Source of the DNA: Bisbaumannia salifodinae
Lineage (GTDB): Bacteria > Pseudomonadota > Gammaproteobacteria > Pseudomonadales > Halomonadaceae
DNA: 64,000 nucleotides
Assembly (NCBI RefSeq): GCF_039522585.1
Contig: NZ_BAAADR010000023.1
Strand: one strand, 5' to 3'
This document shows, piece after piece, positions 59,718 to 64,000 of the stretch (the first letter of the stretch is position 1; every line of letters starts with the position of its first letter). The translations under genes and the position numbers were made by a program. The notes under the pieces were generated by a model. That model had not been told where the DNA came from and did not search any database. It was given only the letters and a program-made list of their open reading frames with translations.

Positions 59718-60775
59718 GGCGCCTCCTGTCGGGTATCCGGCCGGTCATCCTCCAGAATATGGCGCAGGCCGGCGCACTCCACCAGGGGGTCGTCGCAGTT
59801 GACCACCACCTGGGTATGCCCCAGCACATAGCCCTTGCCGGTGATGGTGTTCTCCACCACGCTGTGCTCGCCCGCCTGATGGGTGCCGGTGAAGGTGCCG
59901 ATAAAGCCGGTCTCGCGCAGGGAAACCGTCTCCAGGCGGTCGCCGGGCTGGATGCGCCCCTCGTGGTGCATCAGCGCCAGGCGCGCCGAGGTGCCGGTAC
60001 CGGTGGTGCTGCGGCAGATCACCCCCGGGTGCACATAGGTGGTGGAGCGGGAGCGGTAGAAGTCGTCGGCGACCCGTTCCACCGGGCCCATGAAGTGCAG
60101 GAAGGGCAGGGGGCCCACGTCGCCCAGGGTGTAGTGGGAGAAGCCCCGCTCGGCCTGGATCGCCTCGACGATCTTGTGGGCGCAGTCGGCCAGCCGGCGC
60201 TCCTCGTCCCGGGTCAGGTCGAAGCCCAGCTCGGCGGCCTCCACCAGGGCGTAGAAGCCGCCGCTGTAGGCCACCGAGTAGGTGACGTCACCCAGCTCCG
60301 GCACATGGATCGATGCCCGATGGGTGTCGATATAGCTGGGCAGCCCCTCGCAGGTGATCGCCTCCACCACGCCGTTCTCCACCTTGGCCTCGATAGCGAC
60401 CAGGCCCGCCGGCGCCTCCAGCTTGAAGCGCTGGACGCCCTCGCGCTTGGGCACGATGCCCGCCTCCAGCACCGCCGTGGCGGTGCAGATGGTGTTGGAG
60501 CCGGAATAGATGGGGTAGCCCATCACCTCCATGATGATATAGCCCGCCGCCGCCTCCGGGTCGGTGGCCGGCACGATCAGGTCCACCGACATCTCGGGGA
60601 TGCCGTAGGGCTCGAAGAGCAGCAGCTGGCGCAGGCCGTCGGCGTCGTCGCGCAGGTAGTGCATCTGCTCGCGCACCGTGGCGCCGGGCAGCGGGCCGAT
60701 GCCGCCCAGCACGATGCGGCTGACGTCGCCGCCGGCGTGGGTGTCCATCATCTGGAAGGTCAGCGGCCGGCTCAT
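59714..60775 (-). CDS. proline racemase family protein, trans-3-hydroxy-L-proline dehydratase-like
   Basis: A 353-residue proline racemase-superfamily enzyme (MMDTHAGGDVSRIVLGGIGPLPG at the start, HPGVICRSTTGTGTSARLAL near residue 250). In racemases two Cys act as acid and base. Here the first site reads SGSNTICTAT (Ser) and the second TTGTGTSA (Thr), a Ser/Thr pair. Thr at the second site marks trans-3-hydroxy-L-proline dehydratases. The start at ATG 60775 gives the family N-terminus, and upstream codons in frame belong to the antiparallel shadow of the neighbour. It overlaps both neighbours by 4 bases. Confidence 0.8.
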   Translation of the reverse strand: MSRPLTFQMMDTHAGGDVSRIVLGGIGPLPGATVREQMHYLRDDADGLRQLLLFEPYGIPEMSVDLIVPATDPEAAAGYIIMEVMGYPIYSGSNTICTATAVLEAGIVPKREGVQRFKLEAPAGLVAIEAKVENGVVEAITCEGLPSYIDTHRASIHVPELGDVTYSVAYSGGFYALVEAAELGFDLTRDEERRLADCAHKIVEAIQAERGFSHYTLGDVGPLPFLHFMGPVERVADDFYRSRSTTYVHPGVICRSTTGTGTSARLALMHHEGRIQPGDRLETVSLRETGFIGTFTGTHQAGEHSVVENTITGKGYVLGHTQVVVNCDDPLVECAGLRHILEDDRPDTRQEAP

Positions 60776-61971
60776 GCGGACGGCTCCTGAGTTGAGGAGG
60801 TGGTCGAGGCGAGGGCGAAGGGGGCGCCGTGCTCGTCCCACTGGGCGTCGGGAACGATCACGATCTTGCCCAGGAAGTTGCTGCCGCGGTTGACGAAGTA
60901 GCGCTCGGCGGCGTGCAGCTCGGAGAGCGGGAAGGCGCCATGCAGCACCGGCTTGAGCCGGCCCTCGCGGATCCAGGCGATCAACTGCTCGGCCTCCTCC
61001 CGGGTGCCGTGGGAGACGCCGAAGATCTGCACCTGGTAGAGGTAGATGCGCGTCCACATGATCTCGCTCACATTGCCACCGCTGGCCCCGGCGATGGAGA
61101 GCCGCGGGTAGCTGGTGCGGGCGGTCATGTCCTGGATCATGGTGTCGATAAAGCGGTCGGTCATCTCGCCGCCGACCAGGTCCATCACCGCATCGATGGG
61201 GGCGCCGCCGGTGGCGGCGAGCACCCGCCCGACGAAGGTCGGCAGGTCGCCGCGGTCGATCACCGCCTCGGCGCCCAGGGCCTTGAGCGCCTCGGCCTTC
61301 TCCGGCTGGCTCACCGCATAGGGAATCGCCCCGACGATGCGGCACAGCTGGATCAGCGCGGTGCCCACGCCGCCGCTGGCGCCGCTGACCAGGACCCGCT
61401 CGCCGCTCGCGACCCTGGCCGAGGTCATCATATGGTAGGCGGTCTGGTAGGAGCACATGCCCATGGCGGCGAGCTCCGCATCGCGGAGTTCCGGGTTGGG
61501 CACCCGGTGGAACTGGTCCGCAGGCAGGGCCACGTACTCGGCATAGCCGCCGTCGGCGCCGTGGCCGTAATAGTCCGGGGTCAGATTGATATCGCGCCGG
61601 GCATCCGGGTAGAGGTTGAAGTCGAGCAGGCCGCGCTCGCCGATGCGTGCGGCGTCGACGCCCTCGCCCACCGCCACCACGCGGCCGGCGATATCGGCGC
61701 CCTGGATGCGCGGGAAGGTCAGGGTCGGCTCGCCGCCCATGGCGAAGGAGGTCACCTCGCCCTTCTCCTTGGTGGGGTAGAGCCCCTCACGGGCCTTGCG
61801 GTCGGTGTTGTTCTTGGCGGTGGCGGTGACCCGCACCAGCACCTCGCCCGGCCCCGGCGTGGGGACGGGAACGTCGTCGCGATAGACCAGCTTGTCCACG
61901 TCGCCATGGCCGGTGAGCACCATGGCGGCCATGGTGGCGGGAATCGCCTCGGGAGAGGGGGTGTCGTGCAT
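60772..61971 (-). CDS. zinc-independent quinone oxidoreductase/alcohol dehydrogenase-like protein
   Basis: A 399-residue medium-chain dehydrogenase/reductase of the NADPH:quinone reductase branch. The GroES-like part has VPTPGPGEVLVRVTATAKNNTDRKAREGLY and RIQGADIAGRVVAVGEGV. The Rossmann part has VSGASGGVGTALIQLCRIVG. Zinc-ligand cysteines of true alcohol dehydrogenases are missing. It is the first gene of a three-gene overlapping operon with the hydroxyproline dehydratase-like and VOC genes, so it may act on a related metabolite. Confidence 0.8.
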   Translation of the reverse strand: MHDTPSPEAIPATMAAMVLTGHGDVDKLVYRDDVPVPTPGPGEVLVRVTATAKNNTDRKAREGLYPTKEKGEVTSFAMGGEPTLTFPRIQGADIAGRVVAVGEGVDAARIGERGLLDFNLYPDARRDINLTPDYYGHGADGGYAEYVALPADQFHRVPNPELRDAELAAMGMCSYQTAYHMMTSARVASGERVLVSGASGGVGTALIQLCRIVGAIPYAVSQPEKAEALKALGAEAVIDRGDLPTFVGRVLAATGGAPIDAVMDLVGGEMTDRFIDTMIQDMTARTSYPRLSIAGASGGNVSEIMWTRIYLYQVQIFGVSHGTREEAEQLIAWIREGRLKPVLHGAFPLSELHAAERYFVNRGSNFLGKIVIVPDAQWDEHGAPFALASTTSSTQEPSA

Positions 61972-62099
61972 CGGCGTGCTTCCTGAATAGGGGGAGTTCC
62001 CTGCTGACGATAGCAGAGCGGCTCAGACGCACCGATGGGGATTTTTTCGGTTTGTGGGGCGGATTCGCCGGGAATTTTTTGTCTCGCCGCCGGGCCGGC

Positions 62100-62588
62100 T
62101 CAGCGGCCGGGCGAGCCGAGTAGCAGGGGTGCCTCGATGGGGATAAAACGGCTCGCCGACTGGACCAGGGCCTGGGCGGTAAAGCGTGGCACCCCATAGA
62201 CCTCCACGGTCTTGCCGCGGGCCTGGCGCAGGTGGTCCACCAGCAGGGCGAAGTCGCCATCCCCGGAGGCCAGCACCACCACCTCGGTCTCCTCGGCATG
62301 GAGCATCGCATCCAGGGTGATGCCCACGTCCCAGTCGCCCTTGGCGGAGCCATCGGCGCGCTGGATAAACGGCTTCAAACGCACCTCGAAGCCGATGCCC
62401 CGGAGGATGTTCTGGAACTGGCGCTGCTTCTCGTCGCCCCGGTCGATGGCGTAGGCGATGGCCCGGGTCACGCGGCGTCCCCGGGTGGCCTGGGCCCAGA
62501 AGGCGTTGTAGTCGAAGTGGCGCCGATAGGCCTGGCGGGTGGTGTAGTAGATATTCTGCACATCGACCAGCAGCAGGACGGGGGTCAT
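62100..62588 (-). CDS. NYN domain protein (LabA-like PIN-fold)
   Basis: A 162-residue NYN/LabA-type protein of the PIN nuclease fold. The acidic residues expected for metal binding are in VLLLVDVQNIYY (Asp), DWDVGITLDAML (Asp pair) and VVLASGDGDFALLVDHLR (Asp pair). Such proteins are predicted RNases, and some act in RNA turnover or defence. Its start overlaps the end of the thioredoxin-like gene by 4 bases. The start ATG 62588 gives MTPVLLLVDVQN. Confidence 0.85.
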   Translation of the reverse strand: MTPVLLLVDVQNIYYTTRQAYRRHFDYNAFWAQATRGRRVTRAIAYAIDRGDEKQRQFQNILRGIGFEVRLKPFIQRADGSAKGDWDVGITLDAMLHAEETEVVVLASGDGDFALLVDHLRQARGKTVEVYGVPRFTAQALVQSASRFIPIEAPLLLGSPGR

Positions 62589-63151
62589 GGGGTGTCCCCG
62601 TTGGCCTTCCACTTGATATTGCAGCCCAGGGAAGGGCGCTGGTCGGGACTCGGCGCCTCTCCCGCCAGCACCGCCTCGATGGCGGCACGCAGGTCGGCGC
62701 CGGTCACCGGGGGCTCCTGGCTCGGGCGACTGTCGTCGAACTGGCCGCGGTAGGCCAGGCGATGGTCGGCGTCGAAGAGGAAGAAGTCCGGGGTGCAGGC
62801 GGCCTGGAAGGCCCGGGCCACCGCCTGGGTGTCGTCCACCAGGTAGGGGAAGTCATAGTCCCGGACGCGGGCCTCTTCGCGCATCGATTCGGGGTCGTCG
62901 TCCGGGTAGGCGTGGGAGTCGTTGCTGTTGATGGCCACCACGCCGAGCCCCTTGGCCCGGTACTCCCGGGCGAGCTCGGCGAAGGCGTCGGCGATATGCT
63001 TGACGAAGGGGCAGTGATTGCAGATAAAGGCCACCAGCAGGGGGCGGCCTAGGAAGTCTTCGCGTTCGGTGATTTCGCCCTCGGGGTCGGCGAGGCGGAA
63101 GTGGGGCAGGGCGCTGCCGAGGTCGATCATTCGGGAGGCGGTCTTGGCCAT
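62585..63151 (-). CDS. thioredoxin-fold (redoxin) family protein
   Basis: A 188-residue redoxin of the AhpC/TSA-like type found beside NYN proteins and in many proteobacteria. It has LVAFICNHCPFVKHIADAFAELAREY with one Cys in NHCPFV, then VVAINSNDSHAYPDDDPESM and a C-terminal GCNIKWK. The single N-terminal Cys and the late Cys-Asn-Ile-Lys-Trp-Lys are family hallmarks. It is cytoplasmic, with no signal. Function is probably thiol or peroxide reduction, unproven. Confidence 0.85.
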   Translation of the reverse strand: MAKTASRMIDLGSALPHFRLADPEGEITEREDFLGRPLLVAFICNHCPFVKHIADAFAELAREYRAKGLGVVAINSNDSHAYPDDDPESMREEARVRDYDFPYLVDDTQAVARAFQAACTPDFFLFDADHRLAYRGQFDDSRPSQEPPVTGADLRAAIEAVLAGEAPSPDQRPSLGCNIKWKANGDTP

Positions 63152-63264
63152 GATGTCACTCCTCTGGCGGGGGATGGAGACAGCCTATCAGATCCCTCGA
63201 GCTTGATGCCGACCGCGAAGGCGACGATGCTGGTGACAGCGTCCTGTTAGAGGAGGTTTGCGCC

Positions 63265-63741
63265 ATGCCCTTCGCCCTCTCGTCCCTGACCCTGAGCAGC
63301 CCCGCCTTCGGTCCCGGCCAGGCGATTCCCCGCAAGCATAGCGGCGAAGGGGAGGACATCTCGCCCGCCCTGCTATGGGAAGACGTGCCCAAGGGCACCC
63401 GGGCCTTCGCGCTCTTCTGCCACGATCCCGATGCGCCCCTGGTCCAGCATGGGGGCTATGGCTTCGTGCATTGGGTGCTCTATAACCTGCCGGCGGAGAC
63501 GACCCAACTGGCGGAGGCGTCCACCGCGGGCACCCCCGGCGTCAACGATTTCGGCCTGCCGGGCTATGGGGGCCCCATGCCGCCGCAGGGCCATGGGGAA
63601 CACCATTACTACTTCTGGGTGCTGGCCCTGGACGTGGACCTGGACCTGCCGGCGGGCCTGCGCCTGGACGAGTTGCTGGCGCGGATCGAGCCCCACCTCT
63701 TGGGCATGAACCGCCTGGTGGGGCGCTATCGCCGGGATTGA
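63265..63741 (+). CDS. YbhB/YbcL family Raf kinase inhibitor-like protein
   Basis: A 158-residue PEBP-like protein. It has IPRKHSGEGEDISPALLWEDVPKGTRAFALFCHDPDAP, VHWVLYNLPAETTQL, and GYGGPMPPQGHGEHHYYFWVLALD. These form the anion-binding pocket (DPDAP, GPxPPxGxGxHxY). The biological role in bacteria is not known. AGGAGG precedes the ATG. It stands alone, divergent from the thioredoxin-like gene and convergent with the partial ketopantoate reductase gene. Confidence 0.88.
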   Translation: MPFALSSLTLSSPAFGPGQAIPRKHSGEGEDISPALLWEDVPKGTRAFALFCHDPDAPLVQHGGYGFVHWVLYNLPAETTQLAEASTAGTPGVNDFGLPGYGGPMPPQGHGEHHYYFWVLALDVDLDLPAGLRLDELLARIEPHLLGMNRLVGRYRRD

Positions 63742-63750
63742 GGTGGACGC

Positions 63751-64000
63751 TTAGAAATTCAGCTCGCCCCGGGCGCGACGCTCCTGGGGCAGCAGGGCCG
63801 CATGAATCGCCTCATTGACCGGCGTGGCGACGCCGGTGGCATGGCCCAGGCGCACCACGGCGCCATTCTGGGAGTCGAGCTCCGAAGGCAGGCCACGGAC
63901 GATATCGCGCTGCATGGAGGCGGTGCTGGTCTCCGGCATGCTGTCGATAAATTTCATGGCGCGGGTGACCGCATCCTGGGACAGGCGGATGCCGCGGGCC
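63751..64000 (-). CDS. 2-dehydropantoate 2-reductase-like protein, C-terminal fragment (runs off window)
   Basis: The last 83 codons of a minus-strand gene. The segment TSTASMQRDIVRGLPSELDSQNGAVVRLGHATGVATPVNEAIHAALLPQE is the ketopantoate reductase (ApbA/PanE) C-terminal domain. It contains the SMxxDxxxGxxxExDxxNGxVVxxG pattern, which includes substrate-binding Ser and Glu residues. The N-terminal NADPH domain lies beyond 64000. It could be PanE or another member of the superfamily. Confidence 0.8.
   Translation of the reverse strand, partial: ARGIRLSQDAVTRAMKFIDSMPETSTASMQRDIVRGLPSELDSQNGAVVRLGHATGVATPVNEAIHAALLPQERRARGELNF

Overview
The window is a high-GC gammaproteobacterial chromosome segment that looks like a Halomonas-type (Halomonadaceae) moderate halophile. 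This assignment is inferred from gene content: a clustered leucine/isovalerate (liu) pathway with a LiuR-type operator, TctCBA and TupABC uptake systems, an OsmC-YcaO fusion, acetoin dehydrogenase, and a GBBH-like dioxygenase paired with an HD oxygenase. There is no rRNA, tRNA or CRISPR array that I can see.

Layout. (1) 1-6.6 kb is an accessory, lower-GC region. It holds the right end of an IS3-family element that has cut off the front of a large helicase-nuclease, an isolated integron attC-like site, and small cassette-like genes (DUF523, cupin, tautomerase-like, GNAT). It ends with a 304-residue protein that has a deaminase-like HxE/PC pattern. (2) 7-9.8 kb: OsmC-YcaO fusion and GrpB. (3) 10-18.9 kb: FabF-like synthase with divergent TetR, then the minus-strand liu operon (liuA-liuB-liuC-liuD-mvaB) behind a perfect 16-bp LiuR-type palindrome. 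(4) 19-32.4 kb: transport, with SbtA plus LysR, TctCBA-AbrB with TctDE, TupBCA with a divergent HTH/PBP regulator, and a berberine-bridge-type flavoenzyme.

(5) 32.5-40 kb is a decaying, duplication-rich region. It has an AfsR/BTAD-type regulator, a methyltransferase and a lipoprotein hydrolase. These are followed by gene relics: a broken methyltransferase copy, a collapsed copy of the two ends of the acetoin locus, a LuxR tail, a hydrolase tail and a truncated-globin tail. (6) 40-47.5 kb is a redox cluster: a second BTAD regulator in one minus-strand run with DUF4242, OsmC, an FMO-like flavoprotein and a small dimeric-barrel protein. A cysteine synthase-glutaredoxin fusion and an AhpD-like protein are divergent from it.

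(7) 47.5-56.4 kb is the acetoin locus. An AcoR-type sigma-54 activator is divergent from an operon with a -24/-12 promoter. The operon encodes a Tat small subunit, a GMC oxidoreductase, AcoA, AcoB, a free lipoyl domain, a separate E2 catalytic domain and a lipoate ligase-like protein. A 143-bp MITE-like palindrome sits between acoA and acoB. (8) 56.5-64 kb: a LysR regulator next to a TmpA/TmpB-like oxygenase pair predicted to cleave an organophosphonate. Then come a hydroxyproline dehydratase operon, a NYN protein, a thioredoxin-like protein, a YbhB-type protein and a ketopantoate reductase fragment running off the window.

The strongest candidates for follow-up are the deaminase-like protein in the cassette region, the BTAD-controlled redox cluster, the acetoin operon with its exported GMC dehydrogenase and split E2, the TmpAB-like pair, and the layered relics that record a collapsed duplicate of the acetoin locus.
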